Assembly (NCBI GenBank): GCA_027625915.1
Contig: JANTQA010000063.1
Coordinates: 5,165,501-5,229,500 of the forward strand
Reading direction: 5' to 3'
Length of the DNA stretch: 64,000 bases
DNA from: Anaeramoeba flamelloides
Lineage: Eukaryota > Metamonada > Anaeramoebidae
The notes under the pieces were generated by a model, which did no database searches, was not told the origin of the DNA, and was given only the letters and a program-made list of their open reading frames with translations. Position 1 is the first letter of the stretch; each line of letters opens with the position of its first letter. The position numbers and the translations under genes were made by a program. Shown here one piece after another: positions 49,126 to 58,367 of this stretch.

Positions 49126-50452
49126 GTTATTTGAATTTTTAATGGGTATATTTTTCGCTTTATTTTCCTTTTTTCAAATGAGCTCGAAACCACAAACTAC
49201 AACTTATTTCTTTGGGAACTCTACTTAGTTCAGAAAAATTCGAAAAGGAAGTGAAAATTGTTTCCCATTTTTATAATATATATACCAGTAGAGACTAGTC
49301 ACTTAAAAAGAGTAAGAAAATAAAAGTAAAGACTTACATTTGTGGAATAGTTATTTTGGTTATTGGTATTTTGGTTTTGGTTCAAAATTGGATCTTTTAA
49401 AGCTAGATATAAGAAAAATTTTAATAAAGCAATTTCGTCACCCTAATAAAATTTTAAAGAAAGGATATTAATGGTTGTGGTTTCAAGTGATTTTATTAAG
49501 TTACAATAAAACAGACATTGGTTTGATGGTTTTAAAAATAAACTTTTTGAAGGTTTTGTTTGGTTTGGTTTGGTTCTTTTTAAGAGCCAGCCTTGGTAAA
49601 GTGAAAAAAAATAAAAAGAAAATTACAAACCTTATGAAAGTCTTCAGGCTTTGGGACCACATTCTTAAATTGGGTATGTGAAAGAATTTCTGAAAGCTTT
49701 TTAGCTTGCTCCGATTTTTTTGTTTCAAGAAAAATTGGAAAGAAATCAATTTGGGGGAAATATTGTTCCAAAAATTTTGTAAGGTTGTAGAGATCCTAAA
49801 GAATCCAAAATGGGGTTATCGTTTAATTGGAAAAAAAAGAGAAATTATTTTAAAAAAGAACAAACATTTTTTAGAAGTTGGGTTTGTTGTTTAATGCCCT
49901 GGAAGCTCATTATCTTTGTTATTTTTTATTTTTAAAATTGTTTTTTTTTTTCTTTTTTTGGAAAACAAATCAAGAAGACAAAAAAAGAAATAAAATATTC
50001 AGGCAATGAGATTTTTTTTCTTTTCAGACAGAAGTAAATGCACCTTTCAATATAATTTTCAAAAAAAGATCGAACTTTTCTTTCTTTCCTTTGAGTTTTC
50101 CTTGTTCTTATGGTTTCCAAAATTGGAAAAAAAAATAAAAAATTCTTTTGATTAACATAAGAAGAATCTTCTTGTTTTCTCATTACTTTTGTTCTTGGGC
50201 TTTTTTAACTGTTTCAACTGAATTGGTGTTGGTTGAATAGAAATAGGAACAAGTACTTACCGAGAGTTATGAAAAATTTTGGATTTTATAGTTCACACCA
50301 GACTTTTGGAAATGGCGATTTACCCACCGTAAAAAGACTTTGATGATTGGGATTTCTTTTAAATTTTCTTGGTTCATTTGAAGAATATTGATGGAGGGTA
50401 AAGATTGGAATCTTCCAAACAAATCATAAATTTCCTGTGGAAGACCAGACAT

Positions 50453-51474
50453 TTTATTTTCAAAAAAAGTGAATTATTACTTTGTTTGTGTGTAAAAAAG
50501 TAAAAAAATGAGATTGTCAAAAGAGGAAAAATTAATAAGAAAATTGTAAATAAATAGAACTTGCTCTTAAAAAGTATTTCCCACAGCAATTTTTCTTCAA
50601 GACACAAATGAACCAAACATTAAAAAAATAACATAAATAAATCAAAAATTTATCAATTAAGATCCTTTGTTATGATTTTTAAATTAATTTTTTGAGGGAA
50701 TCATTACTCAAGTAGAGTTTTATTCAAATGGGAAAGAGTTATTTTAAATTAACAATGAAAGTAACATGTTTTTCTTTTGAAAAAGTGTAACTATGGTATT
50801 GTATTTAATATTTTTTTATTCATCTTTTAAATTTAAATTAAATATTTTAAAGTTTAAGTCTTGAAAATCCATTATGTAAATTTTGAATATTGTTTTATTT
50901 AAATATTTGTTACTTTCTTAATTAGATCTGTGGAAAAGCTTGTTAAGTTTTTTTCTTTTCCTTGGGGGGGGAGGTTAGACATTAAAAGAAAATTAGGAAC
51001 TTTATGACACTCTACAGAACTCTATATTATTCTAAAGAACTTGAAGACCTGGGTTTTTATTTAAATTTTTATTATGCCTAATAATTTTAAGTGTTCTTGG
51101 CATTTTAATTAATAATAATTTATAATTTCGTTTTCTCTAAATTATTTTATATTTGAACATAATAATTTGAAGTTTTATAGACCCGAATTAGTATTTTGTA
51201 TATCTTTTTTTGAAAAGGATAAATTTTTAATATATTTACATAACACAGAATTTCTAATTTCGTTTAAGTTTATATCTTATTTTATAAATTGAAGTTCTTA
51301 CTTGATTAATTTTGACTTCAGTATTATATATTATTTTGGAAAGGATCAGTTAATTTTTTGTAAAAAAATATTGTTAATTTTTCATTTATTTAAACATTTC
51401 GCATATTTAAATCATTTTGGGATGAATTTTAAATTCACAATTGATAAAATAATTGATATTATATACATATACAT

Positions 51475-51512
<38 letters not shown>

Positions 51513-52700
51513 TTTGCAATTTTACTTTATTAGTTAATTTTTGGTGGTTAAAAAACAATTTAATTTTTTTATGAAATTTTTTTATGTAATTTGTTCTCAT
51601 TTTCGAACCAAATTCATAAATATAAAAAAATGAATTTTTAAAATAGCAGTTACTAAACAACTAGTTCTAAACAACTCATTCACGATTTCTCAGAAATAAT
51701 AAAATGATAGATTTTAAATAAAAAGATTATTGCAGTTTTTTGAGTGTTCATATTAAAAATGTGCTGTTGGTTTTTTTTTTTGATTTTTTACTAGCTTTGT
51801 TTGAAAAAATATTTTTTTTGTTTTCTAATTTTCTTTTTTTTTTTTTTTCATTTTTCTTTTTATTTGTTTTTTCTTTTTGATTTTTCTTTTTGTTTTTTAA
51901 ACCAATAAAAATTAGGAACTTTTTCAATTCCAAATTATTTTTTTTCTTTTTCTTCTAAATTACTAATTTACCCCCCACAGTAACCAGAGTGGGTGTCTTT
52001 GAGTATCTAGATTTATCAGAATTATAAATAATCGAGAAAAAACTAAGATTTTACTCAATTCTTCTGAATTGTGATAAACCTATAGGCTGTAAGATGATCC
52101 ATGATCACTAGTTTCACTCAATAAAAAAAAAGAAAAAAAATCATTTTTTATTAGGGTAATTTTTTTTTTAAAATTATTTTTTTTTGAGAACAATTCAAGA
52201 TATAATTTTGTAGTTGTAGTCACATTTTTTTATATTTTTTAGTTCTCTGTTAGTTTTTTTTTTCAAATTTTTGAAACAAAATATTTTTCCCTTTATGTAA
52301 TGTTGCTTTTAGTTATTTACCGTATTTTATCCAAGGGAAATAACCATAAAATGATATCTTAATAAAAATTCAAGAAAAAATACTAATTAGTTAAATCTCG
52401 AGATAATTGGGAAATAAAATTTAATATTTAATAATTGAAGATTAGAAAAAAATAATCATTTTTAGTATAATTATTTTCGTTATATTATTATATTTCTTGA
52501 AATTTAAAAGATCAAGTCGTTATTATTTCCAATTATCCATCATATAAATAATTAACTTAAATGTTAAAAAATATTTGATAAAAATTTTTATATTTTTTTT
52601 TTGTCGACTTTGTAAGTGATGTTTGAGAGTTGAACAAAAAAATAAAACCAAAAAATAAAAATAAAAAAAAACCTTTTTTTCAAAAAAAAAAATTATTTTC
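50453..52700. other. Intergenic region without a recognised gene
   Basis: AT-rich sequence with an (AT)n run (51478-51507), a small family-F-like piece near 51000-51060 (cactctacagaactcta), long T/A runs near 51770-51960 and a G-run (50964-50972). No supportable coding region is seen. It includes the promoter side of the CH-RasGAP gene, but no recognisable promoter motif. Confidence 0.55.
51478..51507. repeat. (AT)n microsatellite
   Basis: About 14 AT units in a row in intergenic DNA. Confidence 0.85.
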
Positions 52701-52851
52701 AGCTGTAGAGAAAGATTGTAAAACCTTGGATAATATTAAAAAAACTATTCTTTTAATGCAAATTCTGAAGAATTTATTTGAAATATACATCATGATATAA
52801 CCATTTGGTACAATATAAAAATTTAAAGTAAAAGATAAAAACAATTGTTAC

Positions 52852-53132
52852 CTTCGTTTTGTAAATTGCAATAAAATAAAAACAGAACTTCGTGATTTCC
52901 AAATATACGAAGAGGTAATTGAAGTAAATAATAAAGTGTATTTTCAGAGAATTTCAAGTTCGTTTTGATAAAAATTGCTTTTAATTTTTAAGCAGATATT
53001 GTGCTCAAAATAAAAATTTGATTTAAGACTCAAGTTACTTACCATAGCTTTGGTCGATACCCGGTAAGTGACTTGAACCCCAAAAAGGTTATTCCAAAAT
53101 GGCTCTTCTTTTGATTGACAAAATTCATTTAT
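52852..53132 (-). CDS. Two exon-like segments of an unidentified protein
   Basis: Segment 1 (53043-53132) lies between a TTTTTAG acceptor and an ATG|GTAAGT donor and reads INEFCQSKEEPFWNNLFG then VQVTYRVSTKAM. Segment 2 (52852-52977) lies between AAAAG and a GTAACA donor and includes KFSENTLYYLLQLPLRIFG and NHEVLFLFYCNLQNE. A further short in-phase piece, EFALKE, follows an acceptor near 52764 and then stops. The two main segments do not join in phase as written. The amphipathic Leu-rich helices recall ARM-type proteins, but I cannot name the family. Segment 1 lies within dispersed family B, so this may be part of a decayed multicopy coding element and not a host gene. Confidence 0.35.
53031..53075. 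repeat. Inverted repeat around a splice-donor-like site
   Basis: caagttacttacc (53031-53043) and ggtaagtgacttg (53063-53075) are inverted copies around a 19-bp loop, so GTAAGT donors face outward on both strands. Confidence 0.5.
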
Positions 53133-54125
53133 CTAAAAATAAATGCAAGTATCTAATTGGGAAAATACAACGAAGAAAAAATAGTTTAAAAGCAGTCTCA
53201 ATTCCAAAAAATTCAATCTTGTAAAAATAATTCAATCTGTTTCTTATTATAATTTACAAAGGGTCAAATTTCTTCAATTTGAAGAAAATAAATTTTTTTA
53301 TTTTATTTCATAATGAATTTTATTTTAATTTTACAGTGATCAAAATAATGTGTGCACAACGACTATAATCCGTGTTTCAAAATATTATCCGTGATTTTTT
53401 TTATTCTTGTACCAAGGCAACATCCAATCTACTACCAAATAGTATATCTGAGCCCAAATCAATTTTGAAAGTAAAGTACTGGTTATTTTACGTAAAATTT
53501 AAATTATTCATGCAAATAGTTGAAAATTTTCCATAATATTCTCAATTATTTTTAATTTTTTTGTTTTTTTTATGATTAAAATTTTCAAAAAAATTGATTC
53601 TATTTTTTGAGATAAATTTTACAATTTGATCCTTCTTTTTTAGGATTTTTTTTTAGATAATAGAACTTTAAGAAACCAATACCATATTTTTTTGGGGTTT
53701 ATTATCAGTTTCTTTGATCGGTTGATGTATAGGTTTTCTATAACAAAAAAACACGCTTTTTATTTTGAAACAGGCATTATATTTTTTTGCACGCTTTATT
53801 TTGACTACAGTATCTAATTTTTGATTGAGATAATAACTCTCTATATTTGACAATGTAAGGATTTTACCACATTCTTGAGAAATAAATAACTCATTTGAGA
53901 AAAGGAAACAAATGAAAGAAATCTCGGAGTTTTCAAAAAGCACCAAAGAGTGACACTCCAAAAAGAACACAGTTGTTCTAAAATTTTTATAATTTAATCA
54001 TTCTAATGGAAAATTGAGTATCGCTCTTTGACTCTTTTTCAAAAAATGTCAGAGCTTTTGATTATTAATTATTGGAGACCAACCTTACATCCGATTTAGA
54101 TTGGTTTTTTATTGGCTTTTAGTCA
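53045..54125 (-). repeat. Dispersed repeat family B, copy 3, carrying a family C segment
   Basis: Collinear with 3050-3680 and 22150-22745, but with about 500 extra bp in the middle, of which about 53330-53670 is a family C copy in the same orientation as 9090-9440. The minus strand keeps a 100-codon frame (53668-53970) with SQECGKILTLSNIESYYLNQ, whose core matches the 3.4-kb copy at protein level. Identity is unknown. Confidence 0.55.
53668..53970 (-). pseudogene. Coding relic within family B
   Basis: A 100-codon minus-strand frame. The C-terminal two-thirds (KILTLSNIESYYLNQKLD, then VKIKRAKKYNACFKIK and CYRKPIHQPIKETDNKPQ) has balanced, protein-like composition, and its core is shared with family B at 3.4 kb. 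I do not recognise the protein. The 5' part is Phe/Leu-rich and may not be coding. Confidence 0.3.
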
Positions 54126-54508
54126 TTGGAAAAATTACTTTAAATTATTTTCAATTTCAAAAAATTAATTTTTTACTTGTAATTACCCCATCCTTCAATG
54201 TTATTTTTGGAAATACTTCTGCAAGTTTGAGATAAAATTGTATATTTTCAAAGTACAATTAAAACACTGGAAAGAACATATGAAATTAAGTTTCTCCTTA
54301 AAGATTAATTTTCAAACAAAAAAGACAAGTTTTTAGGTATCAAGAGACAAGAATGTCACAAATATTCTTTTATACAAAAAAAATGAACAAACTACAGGTC
54401 AGAAACACACAAAAGGTGATTTACTATTTTTATAATAATGTAACTTTTCATTTTTCTCAAACTTCTTTTTGATTGTTTGTTAAAGTTCCAAACAAAAAAA
54501 ACATAAAA
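54126..54508. other. Short upstream region of the ITPK-like gene
   Basis: A 0.38-kb AT-rich spacer between the family B repeat and the ATG at 54509. It ends in ccaaacaaaaaaaacataaaa before the start codon, an A-rich leader as seen before other starts here. No defined promoter motif is seen. Confidence 0.4.
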
Positions 54509-55465
54509 ATGTTGAACGTTGGATATTGTATGAGTCAAAGCAAACAAAAAAGGCTTGGTTGGCCAAAATTTATTGACTATTGTAAAGAAAACCATTCAAT
54601 AATTTTACATGAGTTAGACATTACACAACCGATCAAATTGGAAGTAAAGCTTGATGCCATTTTACAAAAAATTACAGACGAGCTTTTTAAGGAAGACGAG
54701 CTCTCAAAAAAAAAACTTTCCAACTTTCTCAACTATGTGAATGAAAACCCAGAAACTGTTGTCATTGGGGACATTGAAAAATTAAAAGTTTTCCGATCCA
54801 GGCTTGAAATCAACGAAACGATCAAACCAAAAGTCGAAGAAATTGAAAACGCATTTGTGCCACCTTCAATTGTTGCATCAAGTTGCACCGAAGCAGAAGA
54901 ATTGATCAGCAAGGACGAATTCGTCAATTATCCTGTTATTTGTAAGCCCGTAAGTGCAGGTGGTTCGAGCAAAACACACGAAATTTATATCATTGGTAAC
55001 AAGGAAGGCCTAAACGAGCTGAATTATTTCCCTTATTTGATTACGCCTTATTACAGCCACTTCCAAACCATTTACAAAATCTTTATCAATGGGGACAGTT
55101 ATGTATCTGTTCCTCGATACTCCTTAAGGAATATTGATTCCAATGAACTAGATGGTTTCAAAACAGCAAAATTAGGTAAAGGAATCCAAATTCCAGAAAA
55201 CATTAAGCCAAACAAAGAAATCCCCCTTCAAGAAAATTTGAAAAGTAAACAATTAAATGCCATTTGCGAAAAATTGAAAACTTCACTCGGCGTTGAAATT
55301 TTAGGCGTTGATGTAATACGCTGTGAAAAAGACCAAAGGCTTTCAGTTATAGACGTTAATTATTTCCCAGGGTTTATAGGTGTTCAATCTTTTTATCGAG
55401 ACCTTGCATCACACTTAAAAAAAAAAATTCAAAATAAGAACCTTTCAAAAACAATCAAAAACTAA
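54509..55465 (+). CDS. ITPK1: Inositol-tetrakisphosphate 1-kinase-like (ATP-grasp)
   Basis: A 318-aa single-exon kinase, stop TAA, cytosolic. The family phosphorylates and isomerises inositol tris/tetrakisphosphates and feeds InsP6 synthesis. Start chosen at 54509 (MLNVGYCMSQSKQKRLGWPKF), which aligns with the ITPK1 opening VGYWLSEKK. Other matches to human ITPK1 are LDAILQKITDELF, NENPETVVIGDIEKL, FVPPSIV, YPVICKPVSAGGSSKTHEI, HFQTIYKIFINGDSY, the ATP-grasp strand LGVEILGVDVI and the metal-binding DVNYFPGF (282-289), plus SFYRDLASHL. At the inositol-phosphate contact, human AHGTNSHEM is AGGSSKTHEI here: the first His becomes Gly and one residue is inserted, while the second His remains. Substrate preference may therefore differ. 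Confidence 0.9.
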   Translation: MLNVGYCMSQSKQKRLGWPKFIDYCKENHSIILHELDITQPIKLEVKLDAILQKITDELFKEDELSKKKLSNFLNYVNENPETVVIGDIEKLKVFRSRLEINETIKPKVEEIENAFVPPSIVASSCTEAEELISKDEFVNYPVICKPVSAGGSSKTHEIYIIGNKEGLNELNYFPYLITPYYSHFQTIYKIFINGDSYVSVPRYSLRNIDSNELDGFKTAKLGKGIQIPENIKPNKEIPLQENLKSKQLNAICEKLKTSLGVEILGVDVIRCEKDQRLSVIDVNYFPGFIGVQSFYRDLASHLKKKIQNKNLSKTIKN

Positions 55466-56629
55466 TCGGCCATTTTGTCGAGAAGGTGCCAATTTTTAAT
55501 ATGAAAGACTCTCGTAAAAATGGTAATTTAGTCCACCTTTCCACACGAATTGTTGTATTCACAGCAAAAAAAAAAAAATTTAAATTAACAAATAAAATAG
55601 ATACAAAACAACAATTTTAAAATTTAAAAAACTGAAATTTCATTTTTTTATTGGGAAAGTTTAAGGAATATTTCAGATAATTTTAAAACAAAAAGAAAGA
55701 AAAGAAAATTACAAGCACCAAACCACGAAAATTTTCACAAAAAACTTGGTTAAAATATGATAAAAAATCATTTAGCATCGAAACAAAAAATGCATTATTT
55801 TGGAAATATACCTTTTGTGAATATAGTAAATTGCATTTGTTTAATCTTTTTTTTTTTTGAATTGAAAAAGTATTCATAAAGTCGATGGTATATCTCTTTA
55901 GATTCGTTTATTAAACTCTTTGGTTGAAATTACCTACAACAATAATTTATCTAAATTGAGATCTTTTATTTATTTTTTTGAATTGGTCATTATTATAATA
56001 AAAAAATTGATAGTCAATTTAAAAAAATGGTTTGAAAAAGAGATAATTTTGTCTTTTTGGATTTTTAAGGGTGGAAATATAAACAAAATTTCAAAAATTT
56101 GGGACAGTTTAAACTGTTCAAAGAATAATAAGACTACACTTTAGATTCAATTTGGAAATAATTTTGATTTTACAAACTATTTCATTTTTTGTGTTTTTTA
56201 TTTTGTTTTCATTTCCTTTTTTCCAGTTATGTAATCTGTTTCGTTAGATCTAGATTGTTTTTCAATTGGTTGATAGAAGGTTAGTGTTGAGTTTGTTAAA
56301 TTGAAAAATCCACATACAATATGGTCGATGGTATCTTACTATTTGATCGATCAATAATTGTTGTTGAAATTTCAACAAATTGACCAATAAAAATTTTGTT
56401 CAAATCTTTTCATTATTTGAATATGCCAATTTTTTTTTTTTTGATTTTATATTTTTTTCTTTTATTTGGATGAAAATGATTACTTATAAAAACATTAATA
56501 CTAATTTACTTAAATGTAGTTTTATATTGCGTTTGGAAAAAATATAATCAATTGTTTTTTTTTTAATTTTTGATTTTGGGTTTGTCCAAATTTTTGGAAT
56601 GGGGTCTATTTCCTCCGACAACGTTTGTT

Positions 56630-56800
56630 TTTTTTTAATATAAAAAATAAACCGAAAATTTATTTAATTTTATGTTTACTACTTAAATTACAAAAATTAC
56701 TTTTTGTTTTTCTTTAGTTTTCTGTATATTTGGAAAATAAATAAATTTTAATGAATAAACAGAAAACCTCAAGAAAACATAGCTACTTGATGAAACTTCA
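56630..56800. repeat. Decayed family F fragment
   Basis: It keeps aataaaccgaaaatttattt, tttttctttagttttctgt and aataaacagaaaacctcaagaaaac, as in the 31-kb and 44-kb copies. Confidence 0.5.
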
Positions 56801-57586
56801 CAATACTTTATCAAGCTTACCAAATTTCTAAATTTTTGTTTAAAAAATTTAATAAAGAAACATAATTTATTTTAAGTTTAACCAATACCAAGATAAATTC
56901 TGAATCTTTATTTTGAATAATATCAAGTGTATTATTCTTTAGTTATTTTTGTTAATTTGAATTAAATCTATCATCAGAATTTTTCAATTTTTTTGATAGA
57001 ATGGGTTGGTCTATAAAAAATGGAAAATTTCTTCAGATATTTCGAAATTCATATATTATTTAAAAGTTTTTTACATAAAATTGCAAGTTATTTTGTTTTT
57101 ATTTTATTTTTATCATAAATATAAAAATATCTATTGAGATAATTTTCTGAATTTTCTTATTTTTTATATGAAAGCATTACCTATTCTTTAAAAGAGAGGG
57201 GAGAGAGGGAGGTCATTGTATCTATATGTGAGACAATATAATTAAGTCGTTTTCTAGTCAAAGTGTACCAGTTGTCGTGGGTGAAAAGTATTTGTATCTA
57301 GGCTAAGAATTGATATTAGAAGAAAAGATTATTTTGAAAATTTCAAAATAGAAATCCTTTTTTAATATTTTTCATATTTTTTTACTTTTTTTTTTAATAA
57401 GTAATTGTTTTGTAAATTGTATTTTATTACTAGACGAATAATCACAGAGTAAAAAAATTGTCATTCTAATTTTCTTGAAACAGTGGAAATTTTTTTAAGG
57501 AAAAATGATATTGATTTATATTGGAATTTACATTGATCTTCAATAGAAGAACAAAATTAACCATGTTGTTTTTCTCAATAATTACA

Positions 57587-57782
57587 TACAGGACCACTTC
57601 TAAGTCGAAAACTTTCAACGAAAATTAAGGCACAACAAAATCTCTAATTAAAGTACAAAAATTTATAATTTTTTATTTTACAAATTATTTTCAAGAATCT
57701 GAATTTTGTGCCTTAATTTGAGATTTTTATTGTGCCTTAATTTTTGTTGAAAGTTTGTACCTTAAAATGGAAACTGACTGTA
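57587..57782. mobile_element. Tc1/mariner-type MITE, copy 3
   Basis: A 196-bp copy with TA flanks. The right end CAGTCAGTTTCCATTTTAAGG (reverse strand) is well kept and the left end is more diverged, meeting the family at GAAAACTTTCAACGAAAATTAAGGCACAA. It lies just before a (TA)n run. Confidence 0.7.
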
Positions 57783-57810
57783 CAGTAATAATTCGGTTTT
57801 TTAAATTTTC

Positions 57811-57813
<3 letters not shown>

Positions 57814-57842
<29 letters not shown>
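57814..57842. repeat. (TA)n microsatellite
   Basis: About 14 TA units directly downstream of MITE copy 3. Confidence 0.85.
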
Positions 57843-57844
<2 letters not shown>

Positions 57845-58287
57845 CTATTTCCAATAATATAGGGCATTTTTTATTTCAATAATTATTTCTTAATATTAAT
57901 TCAATTATACAAAATGTACAACAATAATATGTTTTTTAACATATCATACTTAATTTCTTATATTTTGAAGTTTTATTAATGGATTCTAAATATTTTTTTT
58001 TGAATTAAAATTATTTTGCAAAATTTTTAATTTTGAAAAAATAATAGAGTCAAATTTCTCATTTCATTATTTTTTCGAATTCTTCATTTTTTTTCATTTT
58101 TACTTTGTTATTATTATTGTCCAAAATTTAACAAAGTTCAGAAGAGATGTGATAAGAAATCAACCAAAAATTCTTTTGATTCTAAACAATTGAGTTGACT
58201 TCGATGGACTTTGGTGGAAAATTGCTCAGAACAGTTATACACTTCAATTAAAGAGGTGAGATAAACAAAAAAAAAGAAAAAATAAAA

Positions 58288-58335
58288 AGGTTTTTTTTTT
58301 TTTTTTTTTTTTCATTCAGTTTTCTTTTTTTAAAT

Positions 58336-58366
<31 letters not shown>
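58288..58366. repeat. Poly-T / poly-A inverted pair
   Basis: A run of about 23 T is followed about 30 bp later by about 27 A, able to form a long A:T hairpin. The lengths are near the limit of assembly reliability. Confidence 0.7.

Positions 58367-58367
<1 letters not shown>

Larger units (their letters stand above)
39210..50452 (-). pseudogene. CH / coiled-coil / RasGAP / PH gene, disrupted or recoded
   Basis: I reconstruct seven exons: 50261-50452, 49631-49795, 49338-49442, 46688-47140, 46321-46550, 41502-41742 and 39210-40990. Phases agree at every joint, with GT-AG introns of 465, 188, 2197, 137, 4578 and 511 bp. Exons 1-3 encode a calponin-homology domain (FLRWVNRHFQKSG...NFS...LTKFLEQYFP). 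Exon 4 is a coiled coil, exons 5-6 are helical, and exon 7 holds a RasGAP domain and then a PH domain ending RDGWVEIIRDIRKKVNN. The RasGAP has the arginine-finger block SLFRANNVATKMITQYSLVYG and the FLRFLCPAIVSP block. The protein would be about 1,054 aa, an IQGAP-like Ras/Rho regulator linking small GTPases to actin. The given sequence has in-frame TAA (50267-50269) and TAG (40892-40894), each at a Gln-compatible site, plus single-base surpluses in T8 (40268-40275) and A12 (39331-39342). It may be a young pseudogene, or expressed with recoding. Confidence 0.75.

Noticed and set aside
39210-50452. Genome-wide alternative genetic code with TAA/TAG as glutamine
   Set aside because: Actin ends at its invariant KCF with TAA, and RFC3 and the ITPK-like gene end naturally at TAA, so TAA is a normal stop here. 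Only locus-specific readthrough remains possible.
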